Shown here: positions 1-7,870 of the stretch, piece after piece
How the letters are laid out: each line of letters opens with the position of its first letter
Numbering within the stretch: the stretch's first letter is position 1
NCBI RefSeq assembly: GCF_000293785.1
Contig: NZ_AKZI01000087.1
Span: 1 to 44,725 of the forward strand
DNA: 44,725 nt
Direction: 5' to 3'
Source: Rhodovulum sp. PH10
Lineage (GTDB): Bacteria; Pseudomonadota; Alphaproteobacteria; Rhizobiales; Xanthobacteraceae
The notes under the pieces: generated by a model
What the model was told of the DNA's origin: nothing
What the model saw: only the letters and a program-made list of their open reading frames with translations
The model's database searches: none
Program-made: the position numbers and the translations under genes

Positions 1-44
1 TTCGCGCCGCAACGCAGCCCGCGTCCGAGTTTCCAAACGGGCTC

Positions 45-584
45 TCAGAACGCCTCGCCGGGATAGGCGCCGAACAGCCGCGTCTGGTGCACGTATCCTC
101 GCATGGATTTCGCCTTCACCTCGCACCAGCGGCCGTCGCAGCCGAGGATGCGCACCAGCAGGCTCGGCTGCATCAGCGCCACCACCGGCGAGGTCTTTGA
201 CGCCTCGTCGTGCAGCGCGACCGGCTCGGCGCCGCTCCACGGCGCGACCAGCGCGGTGCGCCGGCCGGACAAAAGCGCGCCGAGCATCCAGCCCTCCTCG
301 CCCTCCCAGTCGCGGATCCGTCGCCAATTGCCGAACTCGGCGGTGATCTCGACCGGCAGATCCTTGCGGGTGAAGGTCCATTTGACCGGATAGTCGAGCC
401 CCGGCGCGGTGCGGACGTTGGACGGCCTGTTCTTGACCGAGACGAAACGGGGAACCGGCAGGCCGGTGGTGCGGCCGGGCTCGACGGCGGAGGAGCCGGC
501 GGCGAGCGCCGTGACCGGCGCGGCGGCGAGCATCAGCGCGGGCACCAGACCGAGCAGGAACCGGAGGGAGAAAAGCGAGCGCAT
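45..584 (-). CDS. Exported SH3-domain protein
   Basis: A 179-residue protein that probably acts in the periplasm or envelope. Residues 1-30 form a signal peptide (basic start, hydrophobic core, ALAAG-type cleavage region). Two SH3-like segments follow, at about 46-108 (SNVRTAPGLDYPV, then GNWRRIRDWEGEEGWM) and 110-172 (ALHDEASKTSPVV, then GRWCEVKAKSMRGYV). This is the usual bacterial SH3 (DUF1058-like) double repeat, thought to bind cell-wall or protein ligands. The start at 584 is chosen because GGAGG lies just upstream and the signal peptide begins there; the frame stays open to 686 but that stretch is not signal-like. It is divergent from the DUF2336 gene. The exact ligand is unknown. Confidence 0.85.
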   Translation of the reverse strand: MRSLFSLRFLLGLVPALMLAAAPVTALAAGSSAVEPGRTTGLPVPRFVSVKNRPSNVRTAPGLDYPVKWTFTRKDLPVEITAEFGNWRRIRDWEGEEGWMLGALLSGRRTALVAPWSGAEPVALHDEASKTSPVVALMQPSLLVRILGCDGRWCEVKAKSMRGYVHQTRLFGAYPGEAF

Positions 585-825
585 CGAAAAAACCTCCGTC
601 GTGCAATGCACCGCCACGGAGCGGCCGCGCGCGCCGGCGGCACGGCGACGCGACGAATCCCTCGGGGCGGTGTTTTTACCGACCAAATACCATGTCGGCT
701 TGCGATCTCGTTAACCGATGGTCAAAGCGCGTCCGCTAGCGTCGGCTCCGAACGGCTCCCGAAAGGCCGTGCGAAACGGTCGGGCCGCGGAGCGGGGCCG
801 CCGCCCGCGACGACGGAACCTCACG
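585..825. promoter_or_regulatory. Divergent intergenic region
   Basis: This 241-bp gap separates the divergent SH3 and DUF2336 genes, so it must hold both promoters. A more AT-rich stretch at about 672-715 is the likeliest promoter zone. I cannot identify a specific -35/-10 pair or operator. Confidence 0.4.
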
Positions 826-1911
826 ATGTCCGAGCAGACGAGCCTCATCGCCGATCTCGAGGAGACGGTCGCCGACAGCTCCAGCACCCGCCGCACCGTG
901 CTGCTCGGCCGCATCACCGACCTCTTCCTCAACGGCGACGTCCATTACACCGACGAGCAGATCGCGCTGTTCGACGACGTGCTGACGCGGCTGATCGCCG
1001 ACCTCGAGCAGTCCGCCAAGCGCGAGCTCGTCCGCCGGCTCGCCGCCACCCCCTCGCCACCGCCCAAGGTCACCCGGGCGCTCGCGCTCGACGAGGCGCC
1101 GACCGTCGCCGCGCCGCTGCTGATCCATGCCGAGACGCTCGACGAGGCGGCGCTGGTCGCCTGCGCCGAGACGCGCAGCCAGATCCATCTTCTGGCGATC
1201 TCCAAGCGCGCGGTGGTGCCCGAGCCGGTGACCGACGTGCTGGTCGAGCGCGGCAGCGACATGGTGGTGCGCAGCGTCGCCGACAATGCCGGCTCGCGCT
1301 TCTCCGAGGCCGGCTTCGGCACGCTGGTCGGGCGGGCCGGCGACGACGACGCGCTGGCGACCCTGATCGGCCTGCGCTCCGACCTGCCGCGGCGCCACTT
1401 CGTGCAGCTACTGGCGAAGGCGTCGGACGCCGTGCGCGCCCATCTGCAGGCCGCACGCCAGGAGCCCGCCGCCGACATTCCGGGCGTGGTGACGCGGGTC
1501 GCCGAGGCGATCGCCCGCCGCACCGCCGCCCGCTCCGAGGCCTATGCCGATGCGACCGCGAGCGTCGGCGCGCTCGTCGAGGCGGGCAAGCTCGGCGAGG
1601 CGGAGCTGCGCCGGTTCGCGACCGCCGGCCGGTTCGAGCACACCGTGGTGGCGATGTCGTCGCTGTGCGACCTGCCGATCCCGGTGGTCGAGCGGGTGCT
1701 GCTGCAGAAGCGCCCCGAGTCGCTCCTGTTCATGGCGCGGGCGATCGGGCTCGGCTGGGAGACCACGCGGGCGGTGCTGTCGATCCGGCTCGACCCCGGG
1801 CCGCAGGCGGAGCGCCATCTCGATCTCGCCCGCGCGAGCTTCGAGCGCATCAAGCACGCGACCGCGGTGCAGGTGCTCGAGTTCCAGCGCGCGGTGCGCG
1901 CCTCGGCCTGA
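826..1911 (+). CDS. DUF2336 domain-containing protein
   Basis: A 361-residue soluble protein, mostly alpha-helical and rich in Ala, Arg, Leu and Glu. It resembles the DUF2336 family, which is largely alphaproteobacterial and has no established biochemical role. Visible traits are an N-terminal helical repeat region (RRTVLLGRITDLFLNG, then FDDVLTRLIADLEQSAKREL) and a C-terminal half with VVERVLLQKRPESLLFMARA. No signal peptide, membrane segment or catalytic motif is seen. The start at 826 (MSEQTS) is preferred over the upstream ATG at 718, because the intervening residues are Arg-rich and look untranslated. It converges on the phosphoesterase gene with an 8-bp gap. Confidence 0.8.
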   Translation: MSEQTSLIADLEETVADSSSTRRTVLLGRITDLFLNGDVHYTDEQIALFDDVLTRLIADLEQSAKRELVRRLAATPSPPPKVTRALALDEAPTVAAPLLIHAETLDEAALVACAETRSQIHLLAISKRAVVPEPVTDVLVERGSDMVVRSVADNAGSRFSEAGFGTLVGRAGDDDALATLIGLRSDLPRRHFVQLLAKASDAVRAHLQAARQEPAADIPGVVTRVAEAIARRTAARSEAYADATASVGALVEAGKLGEAELRRFATAGRFEHTVVAMSSLCDLPIPVVERVLLQKRPESLLFMARAIGLGWETTRAVLSIRLDPGPQAERHLDLARASFERIKHATAVQVLEFQRAVRASA

Positions 1912-1919
1912 ATTCCGTC

Positions 1920-3491
1920 TCAGCGGACGGCGATGCGGCCGTCGGGACCGGCAAGAATCCGGCCGAGCCGGCGCAGATGCACCATCACCGCGTTGGCGAG
2001 GAGCGGCGCGTCGTCGATCGCCAGACGCCGCGGCGCATCGCGCAGCATGGTGTAGCCGTCGCCGCCGCGGGCGAGATAGTCGTTCACCGCCACCTTGTAG
2101 GATTTCGCCGGATCGACCGGGACGCCGCCGACCGCCAGCGCCACCACCCGCCGCCCCGGCTCGCGCGCCGGATCGACCACCACCGACAGTCCCGAGATCT
2201 GCGGGAAGCGGCCCGATGGCGCCGGCAGCTTGGAAAAGCCGTTCTCGAGCGCCGCCGTCAGCGCGGCACCGGTCAGCGTCACGGTGACGAGGCGGTTGCC
2301 GAACGGCAGCTCGGCGAGCACGTCGCTGCGGGTGACGGCGCTGCCCGCGGGATAGACCCGGTCGCCACGGATGCCGCCGCCATTGAGGATCGCCGCATCC
2401 GCCCCGGCCGACTCGCGGATCGCGTCGGCAAAAACGTCGCCGATCGCCGTCTCGCGGCTGCGGACGCTGGCGCCACGGCTGTCCCATTCGACCCCGAGCG
2501 TCGCCAGCGGCACCCGCATCGCTTCGTCGAGGTCGCGCGTCACCGCGGCGACCGCGGTCGCCATCGCCGGGTCCGGCATCACGTCGGCGGTGTCGATCAC
2601 CCGGAAGCGCGGCCACCACCGCACCTTGCGGCTCTTGCCCACGGTCTCGACCGCGAGATCGAGGTCGACCGCGACCACGTAGAGCGCGTCGTGGGCGGAT
2701 TCGGCCAGCACGCCGCGCTCGTCGAAATTCACCAGGAGATCGTGATTGTGGCCGCCGAGCACGAGGTCGACGACGCCGGTCGCGAGCATCGCCCGCTGCT
2801 GCTCGCGCTCGGCATGGACGACGGCGACGATCAGGTCGGCGCCCGCCGCGCGCAGCCGCCCCGCCTCCTCGCGCAGCGTCGCGACCGCCGGGCGGAAGAC
2901 GAGATCCTCGGAGGACGACACCTGCGGCGTGCCGTCGAAGGCGAGCCCGACGAGGCCGATCCTCACCCCGTCGACCTCCACCATCCGGTGGTCGGCAAAG
3001 CCCGGCAGCGGGGTTCCGTCCGCCGCCCGGAGATTGGCGGCGAGGCGGGGAAATTTCGCCTCCGCCATCCGTGCGAAAAACACCGCCTTGCCGAAGTCGA
3101 ACTCGTGATTGCCCGGCACGAACACGTCCGGGGCGATGTCGTTGGTGAGGGCGATCATGTGGGCGCCCTGGTCGAGCCCCGACAGGAGCGAGGGCGACAG
3201 CATGTCACCGGCATGGACGAACAGCACCTTGCGCTCGCCCTCGGCGGCGTCCTCACCTGCCCCCTGCTCCGCTTTCGCCCGCTCGGCCTTCACCACCGCG
3301 GCGAGCCGCGCCATGCCGCCGCGCTTCGCGCCGTCGGGGCCCACCTGGTCGTCGAGCCGGTAGATGTCGTTGACCAGCACGAAAGTGAGCCTCGCCGCCT
3401 GCGCCGGCGGGGCGACGAGAAGGCTCGCCAGCAGCGCGAGCACGGCGAGAAACGGCGGCAGCGGCCGGACGCGGCGGAACGAGGAAACCAT
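1920..3491 (-). CDS. Bifunctional metallophosphatase/5'-nucleotidase (UshA-like)
   Basis: A 523-residue exported hydrolase of the UshA/5'-nucleotidase family, which removes phosphate from nucleotides or sugar nucleotides in the periplasm. A signal peptide (LAVLALLASLLVAPPAQA) ends near residue 32. The N-terminal metallophosphoesterase domain shows the metal-binding series NDIY (41-44), GDM (about 95), GNHEFDFG (127-134) and GGHNHD (about 246-251). The C-terminal 5'-nucleotidase domain contains ETAIGDVFADAIRES and ILNGGGIRGD. GGAG lies about 8 nt before the ATG at 3491. It starts 32 bp after the MprF-like gene ends, so the two are probably co-transcribed. The first metal motif reads NDIY rather than the commoner NDxH/NDFHG; the substrate is not predictable. 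Confidence 0.9.
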   Translation of the reverse strand: MVSSFRRVRPLPPFLAVLALLASLLVAPPAQAARLTFVLVNDIYRLDDQVGPDGAKRGGMARLAAVVKAERAKAEQGAGEDAAEGERKVLFVHAGDMLSPSLLSGLDQGAHMIALTNDIAPDVFVPGNHEFDFGKAVFFARMAEAKFPRLAANLRAADGTPLPGFADHRMVEVDGVRIGLVGLAFDGTPQVSSSEDLVFRPAVATLREEAGRLRAAGADLIVAVVHAEREQQRAMLATGVVDLVLGGHNHDLLVNFDERGVLAESAHDALYVVAVDLDLAVETVGKSRKVRWWPRFRVIDTADVMPDPAMATAVAAVTRDLDEAMRVPLATLGVEWDSRGASVRSRETAIGDVFADAIRESAGADAAILNGGGIRGDRVYPAGSAVTRSDVLAELPFGNRLVTVTLTGAALTAALENGFSKLPAPSGRFPQISGLSVVVDPAREPGRRVVALAVGGVPVDPAKSYKVAVNDYLARGGDGYTMLRDAPRRLAIDDAPLLANAVMVHLRRLGRILAGPDGRIAVR

Positions 3492-3523
3492 CGGGGAGGC
3501 TCCGGAACGGACGCCTGTGCGCT

Positions 3524-4639
3524 TCAGGGCGAAACCTTGGGGGCGGCGCGGGCGCCGTTCCTGCGGCGGTGCAGCCCGACCCAGACCTCGCGCGTGCCCA
3601 TCACCGTCAGCGCGATCGCGAACGGGGTGATGAAATACATCAGGCGGAAGATCAGGAGGCCGGCGATCAGCGCCTCCTTCTCGAAGAACGGCAGACCGAT
3701 CAGCATCGCCGCGTCGAACACGCCGAGCGAGCCCGGTGCGTGGCTGGCGAAGCCGAGCAGCGTCGCCGAGATGAACACCGCCGCGACGGTGACGAAATGC
3801 ACCGGCGGGTCGGCCGGCACCAGCATGAACATCGCGGTGGCACAGAAGGTGAGGTCGGCGATGCCGATCAGGATTTGCAGCAGCGTCGAGCGGCCGTTCG
3901 GCAGGGTGAGCAAGAAGCTCTTCCAGCCGATCTTGCGCGGCCGGTGCCCGACCCAGGCGACATAGCCGACCAGCACGCACAGGAGCGCGACGCCGATCGC
4001 GAAATTGGCCGAGGCCGGGAGCTGGTCGACGCTGGTCACCGCGCGCGGGTCGAGCGTCAGGGCGAAGCCGAGCACCGTCAGATTGCCGAGCCAGAAGGTC
4101 AGCCCGGTGACGAAGCACAGTTTTGCCACGTCGATCGCGGTCATTCCCCAATAGGAATATATTCTATAGCGGATCGCCCCGGCCGAGAAGGCGGTGGCGC
4201 CGACATTGTGGCCGATCGCATAGCTCGAGAAGCTCGCCAGCACCGCAGTGCGGTAGGGCACGTGGGTCTTGCCGATCGTGCGCAGCGCGAACCAGTCGTA
4301 GAAAGTGAGTGTTCCGTAGGCGCACAGCACGCACAGGCCGGCCAGCACCAGCCGCTCGGGCGGGATGCTTTTGAGCCCGGTCTCGATCTGGGCGATCTCG
4401 ATGCCCTGCAGCACCTTCACCAAGACGGCGATCGAGATGCCGATGATCGTCAGGGCGAGCGCTGCGCCGATCCAGTTCCAGTTGAAGCGGGCGAGAACCG
4501 AGCGCAGCGACGACCACGAACGCGGCCCGGCGAGGCTTTCCGACGCAGGCGGGCGCTCCGGGCGAACCGCCGGCGCGTCGGCATCCTCGGGGGGAGAACA
4601 GGCCCTTACGGGCTCGGCCAGTCGTTTCGACACCGACAC
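3524..4639 (-). CDS. Lysylphosphatidylglycerol synthase/flippase-like (UPF0104) membrane protein
   Basis: A polytopic inner-membrane protein resembling the membrane (flippase) half of MprF and the YbhN/UPF0104 family. It has roughly eight hydrophobic segments. The first is ALALTIIGISIAVLVKVL; later landmarks are SYAIGHNVGATAFSAGAIRYR and GFASHAPGSLGVFDAAML, which match the family's G-rich loops. There is no aminoacyl-transferase domain, so it is not a full MprF. The only upstream ATG is at 4816; the GTG at 4639 is chosen because the residues before it look non-coding, but the start is uncertain. It probably leads an operon with the phosphoesterase and is divergent from a glycosyltransferase, which suggests a lipid or envelope role. 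Confidence 0.75.
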   Translation of the reverse strand: MSVSKRLAEPVRACSPPEDADAPAVRPERPPASESLAGPRSWSSLRSVLARFNWNWIGAALALTIIGISIAVLVKVLQGIEIAQIETGLKSIPPERLVLAGLCVLCAYGTLTFYDWFALRTIGKTHVPYRTAVLASFSSYAIGHNVGATAFSAGAIRYRIYSYWGMTAIDVAKLCFVTGLTFWLGNLTVLGFALTLDPRAVTSVDQLPASANFAIGVALLCVLVGYVAWVGHRPRKIGWKSFLLTLPNGRSTLLQILIGIADLTFCATAMFMLVPADPPVHFVTVAAVFISATLLGFASHAPGSLGVFDAAMLIGLPFFEKEALIAGLLIFRLMYFITPFAIALTVMGTREVWVGLHRRRNGARAAPKVSP

Positions 4640-4977
4640 GTCTCTCGGGCCGATCCGCGGGTCCCGCGCGGTGTGCGCGAGCCGCCCCGAGTCGGCGTTG
4701 CCCGGATTGTTCACAGCCGTGCGACAGAGAGACGACAGTGCCCGACCGAAAAAAATACCCGATCGACAATGACGTGACGTCTGGGCGCGGACGAGGGGAA
4801 AAACAAGCGACCGCACCCGCCGGTCCCGGACCAGGTGGGACCGGAGCCGGCGGGCACGGGTCGATTACGTCGGCCGTCATGGTCCCGTCAAGCGAGTGTC
4901 ATAGACACCCTGCGTCCGACCCCGCGGCGACGCCGCGCCGCGGCCCCGATTCGCGTCCCGAGAGGTTTCAACGGCGC
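4640..4977. promoter_or_regulatory. Divergent intergenic region with two inverted repeats
   Basis: This 338-bp gap lies between the flippase-like gene and the glycosyltransferase. An AT-rich stretch at about 4745-4775 is a likely promoter zone. Two perfect inverted repeats are visible: CCGGTCCC (4820-4827) with GGGACCGG (4837-4844), and GTGTC (4896-4900) with GACAC (4904-4908). Either could be an operator; no cognate regulator is in the window. Confidence 0.4.
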
Positions 4978-6042
4978 ATGCACGTCCTGATCGCAACCGA
5001 CGCGTGGCACCCCCAGGTCAACGGGGTGGTGCGCACGCTGGTCTCGCTCGCCGCCGCCGCCGAGGCGCTGGGCGCGAAGATTTCGTTCCTGACGCCGGAG
5101 CGGATGCGCACCGTCGCGCTGCCGAGCTATCCGAGCATCCGCCTCGCGGTGCCGCCGCCCGGCGAGATCGCCCGGCGGATCGAGGCACTGAAGCCCGACG
5201 CCGTGCACATCGCGACCGAGGGGCCGATCGGCCACCTCGCCCGCCGGCACTGCCTGCGCACCGGCCGCCGCTTCACCACGAGCTTCCACACCCGCCTCGC
5301 CGACTACGCCTCCGCCCGCTTCCCGATCCCCGACCGGCTGACCTGGGGCTGGCTGCGCTGGTTCCACAATGCCGGCCAGGCCACCATGGCGGCGACCCCC
5401 TCGCTGATCGGCGAGCTGGAGGAGCGCGGCTTCCACCGGGTGGTGCGCTGGCCGCGCGGCGTCGACATCGACCTCTTTCGTCCCCGCGAGAAGCGCGAGA
5501 TGGCGAGCCTCAGGCCGGCGCGGCCGATCTTTCTCAGCGTCGGCCGGGTGGCGGTGGAGAAGAACCTCGAGGCCTTTCTGGCGCTCGACCTGCCGGGCTC
5601 CAAGGTGGTGGTCGGCGACGGACCGGCGCGGCAATCGCTCGAGGCGCGCTTTCCCGACGCGATCTTTCTCGGCGAGAAGCACGGCGAGGACCTCGCCGCC
5701 GTCTATGCCGCCGCCGACGTGTTCGTCTTTCCGAGCCGCACCGACACCTTCGGCCTGGTGCTGCTGGAGGCCTTGGCGAGCGGCCTGCCGGTCGCCGGCT
5801 TCCCGGTCGCCGCGACCCGCGACGTGGTCGGCGACGCCCCGGTCGCCGTCCTCGACGAGGACTTACGATCCGCCTGCCTCGGCGCCGCGGCGCTGTCGCG
5901 ACAGGCGTGCCGGGATTACGCGATGACCCTCACCTGGGAGGAGAGCGCGAAGAAATTCCTCGCCAACCTGACCGGCGCCGGGGTGTGCAACGGAACGCCC
6001 GGCCGGGTGAGCGGACGTTCCTCGCGGCTGGTGCGGGCGTGA
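4978..6042 (+). CDS. Glycosyltransferase family 4 (GT-B fold)
   Basis: A 354-residue cytoplasmic or membrane-associated glycosyltransferase, probably transferring a hexose or mannose from a nucleotide sugar to a lipid or glycan. The N-terminal half opens with MHVLIATDAWHPQVNGVVRTL, typical of MgtA/PimB-like GT4 enzymes. SVGRVAVEKNLEAFL marks the start of the second Rossmann domain, and FPSRTDTFGLVLLEALASG carries the nucleotide-sugar-binding E-x7-E-type motif. The ATG at 4978 is chosen because the protein aligns from there; the frame is open from 4738. GAGG lies about a dozen bases upstream. It converges on the NnrS-like gene with a 13-bp gap. The neighbouring lipid-flippase-like gene fits glycolipid synthesis, but this is inference. 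Confidence 0.88.
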   Translation: MHVLIATDAWHPQVNGVVRTLVSLAAAAEALGAKISFLTPERMRTVALPSYPSIRLAVPPPGEIARRIEALKPDAVHIATEGPIGHLARRHCLRTGRRFTTSFHTRLADYASARFPIPDRLTWGWLRWFHNAGQATMAATPSLIGELEERGFHRVVRWPRGVDIDLFRPREKREMASLRPARPIFLSVGRVAVEKNLEAFLALDLPGSKVVVGDGPARQSLEARFPDAIFLGEKHGEDLAAVYAAADVFVFPSRTDTFGLVLLEALASGLPVAGFPVAATRDVVGDAPVAVLDEDLRSACLGAAALSRQACRDYAMTLTWEESAKKFLANLTGAGVCNGTPGRVSGRSSRLVRA

Positions 6043-6055
6043 CCGCGGCCCGCCG

Positions 6056-7174
6056 CTAGCGGCGCTGGATCCCGGTGGCGATCGCGGCGACGAAGCCGAG
6101 CAGCGCCACGAGCGTGAGCGGGCCGCTCGCCAGCCGGCCGTCCTGCCAGGCCAGCACGTCGCCGGCGATCCGCAGCGCCAGCGAACCGTGCAGCAGCACC
6201 AGCGGCCCGTACAGCACCGGCCGATAGGCGATCCGCACCCGCGCCACCGCCGGCAGGATGATCAGCGCGTGGCCGAACACCATCGACAGCACGAAGCCGA
6301 TCAGCACGGCGTGCAGCGCCGCGTCGTAGCCGAACGCGGTGTCGGCCGGCGGCATCGCCAGCAGAAGCAGGCCGCCGGCGCCGAGCCAAAAATAGCCCGC
6401 CAGCATGCAGCTCGCCATGAAGCGCGTCCGTCCGGGCTGGCGCACGGTGTGCCGCACCACGTCGTGGCGCAGCAGCCAGATGGTGAGCGCCAGCAGCGCG
6501 AGCCCGAGCAGAGGCGCGCCGAGCGCGTCCCACGGGCCGAGCACCGCGCCGGCGGCGAGCAGCGCCACCGCGAGGAGAAACAGCGCCTCGCTGCCGCGCT
6601 TGCGCGCCGTCAGGCGACTGAGCTCGAGCCGCTCGCCGGCGATGGTGAGGATCAGGAAGCCGAGCCAGAAGCCGACCACGTCCGGCACCGCCGATCCGGC
6701 GAGCCAGAGGAGATCGCCGGCGAGCCACGACAGCGTGGCGGCGAGCAGCGTCACGGTGAAGATCGCCGGCTGCTGCAGCGTGATCACCAGCGTCGCCCCG
6801 GCGAGCACCAGGGCGGCGGCGGCATAGGCGGCGGCGCCGACCGGCACCGGCGCGCCGGCGAGCAGCAACAGCGTGCCGAGCGCGGCGAAGCCGGGCGCCA
6901 GAAACGCCAGGCCGCGCCCGAGCGCAACCGCCCGCTCGAGCCCGATCACCGTGCCGAACAGGCCGCAGATCAGGAGCGGCCCGTGCAGCTCGCCCGCGGT
7001 CGTCGCGTGCGGCAGGTCGAAGCCGAGCCGCCACAGCCCGCCATAAAGGCCGGCCAGCATGGCGGCGGCGCCGAGCGCCAGCAGGCCGAGGCGCACCGCC
7101 ATCCGGGTGCGCACGGCCGGTGCGGAGGCCGTCGCCTCAGTCGGCGAGGCGGCGGATGCGGACGCGCCAGACAT
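6056..7174 (-). CDS. NnrS-like multi-pass membrane protein
   Basis: A 372-residue integral membrane protein with about eleven or twelve hydrophobic segments. It resembles NnrS-family proteins, which in denitrifiers are nitric-oxide-inducible and help relieve nitrosative stress. Landmarks are ELHGPLLICGLFGTVIGLERA, FWLGFLILTIAGERLELSR, and LIGFVLSMVFGHALIILPAV with its conserved His. GAGGAGG lies about 5 nt before the ATG at 7174, which supports this start although it overlaps the DUF2249 gene by 38 bp. It is the last gene of a three-gene operon with DUF59 and DUF2249. Family membership is judged from the His-containing helices and context, so NnrS is likely but not proven. Confidence 0.75.
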   Translation of the reverse strand: MSGASASAASPTEATASAPAVRTRMAVRLGLLALGAAAMLAGLYGGLWRLGFDLPHATTAGELHGPLLICGLFGTVIGLERAVALGRGLAFLAPGFAALGTLLLLAGAPVPVGAAAYAAAALVLAGATLVITLQQPAIFTVTLLAATLSWLAGDLLWLAGSAVPDVVGFWLGFLILTIAGERLELSRLTARKRGSEALFLLAVALLAAGAVLGPWDALGAPLLGLALLALTIWLLRHDVVRHTVRQPGRTRFMASCMLAGYFWLGAGGLLLLAMPPADTAFGYDAALHAVLIGFVLSMVFGHALIILPAVARVRIAYRPVLYGPLVLLHGSLALRIAGDVLAWQDGRLASGPLTLVALLGFVAAIATGIQRR

Positions 7175-7406
7175 TCGGCCCCTCCTCGAGGTATTCGAAG
7201 GCGAACGTGTCGGGATAGGCGACGCCGAGATGCTCGCGCAGCGGCGCCGGATCGTGATCGTTGACGATGGTGAGGACGTCGCCGTCCGCGAGCTGGTGCA
7301 GGTTCTGCAGGATCACCGTCCGGCACAGGCCGTGCGAGATGGTGCGCACGTCGATCACGTTGGAGTCGGCGTCGACGTCTTGGGTGGGGCTTTCGACGAT
7401 CGTCAT
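7137..7406 (-). CDS. DUF2249 domain protein
   Basis: An 89-residue soluble protein of the DUF2249 family, which has a TusA/SirA-like fold and is common beside NnrS, DUF59 and haem-copper oxidase genes. Diagnostic stretches are VIDVRTISHGLCRTVIL, VNDHDPAPLREHL and EEGPNVWRVRI. One Cys (C28) lies in the position region used by TusA-like proteins, but there is no clear CPxP motif. The gene overlaps DUF59 upstream by 4 bp (ATGA) and NnrS downstream by 38 bp, so the three are translationally coupled. The biochemical role is unknown; a sulfur- or metal-related role in anaerobic respiration is inference. Confidence 0.85.
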   Translation of the reverse strand: MTIVESPTQDVDADSNVIDVRTISHGLCRTVILQNLHQLADGDVLTIVNDHDPAPLREHLGVAYPDTFAFEYLEEGPNVWRVRIRRLAD

Positions 7407-7768
7407 GGTGCGGTCCTCGGTGGGTGGCCGAGCAGCGCGCGGCCGTGATCGGTGATGCGGTCGGGGGTCCAGGGCGGGTCGAACACCAGCGCGACATCGA
7501 TCGCCGCATCGGCAAAACGCCGGGCGAGCGCATCGCGGGCGTCGTCGGCCAGCATGTCGCCGAGCGGGCAGGCGCGGGTGGTGAGGGTGAGCGCGACCGA
7601 CACCGTCCTCGCCGCGCGGTCGGCGCGGTAGACCAGGCCGAGATCGACTACGTTCACCCCGATCTCGGGGTCGATCACGTCCTTCAGGCAGTCGAGAACA
7701 TCGTCGTCGAATGCCGTCGCCTCGGGCGGCGGAGCGGTACGGGCGGACTGGTGGGTATGGGTGGTCAT
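7403..7768 (-). CDS. DUF59 / MIP18-family metal-sulfur cluster assembly factor
   Basis: A 121-residue protein of the DUF59 (MIP18, SufT/PaaD-like) family, whose members help assemble or deliver Fe-S clusters. After a disordered N-terminus of about 20 residues come DVLDCLKDVIDPEIGVNVVDLGLVY, the conserved Cys in TTRACPLGD (C67) and the closing DPPWTPDRIT motif. It is the first gene of the operon with DUF2249 and NnrS; its start lies 54 bp downstream of a TTG-N8-CAA box. Control by an FNR- or NnrR-type regulator under low oxygen or NO is therefore likely. The client Fe-S protein is not identifiable from this window. Confidence 0.88.
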   Translation of the reverse strand: MTTHTHQSARTAPPPEATAFDDDVLDCLKDVIDPEIGVNVVDLGLVYRADRAARTVSVALTLTTRACPLGDMLADDARDALARRFADAAIDVALVFDPPWTPDRITDHGRALLGHPPRTAP

Positions 7769-7821
7769 GGCGGTCCTCGTCGTGTCGGACCGCAGTGTCG
7801 CCGCCCCCGGCCGGACGATCT

Positions 7822-7835
7822 TTGCCGGGGCACAA
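7822..7835 (-). promoter_or_regulatory. FNR/NnrR-type operator box (TTG-N8-CAA)
   Basis: The sequence TTG CCGGGGCA CAA, flanked by T and A, is a dyad of the type bound by CRP/FNR-family regulators including NnrR/Dnr. It lies 54 bp upstream of the DUF59 start, near where an activator site would sit at about -40. The downstream NnrS-like gene fits an NO-responsive regulator. This is read by eye, and such short motifs occur by chance. Confidence 0.5.
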
Positions 7836-7870
7836 ACTGTTCGGCGATCGCTCGGGCGATCGCCCGGCCG

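Noticed and set aside
210-3965. A 1,251-codon plus-strand open frame
   Set aside because: It is a GC-rich shadow lying across the real SH3, DUF2336 and phosphoesterase genes. Its translation is Arg/Ala/His-rich without any family signal.
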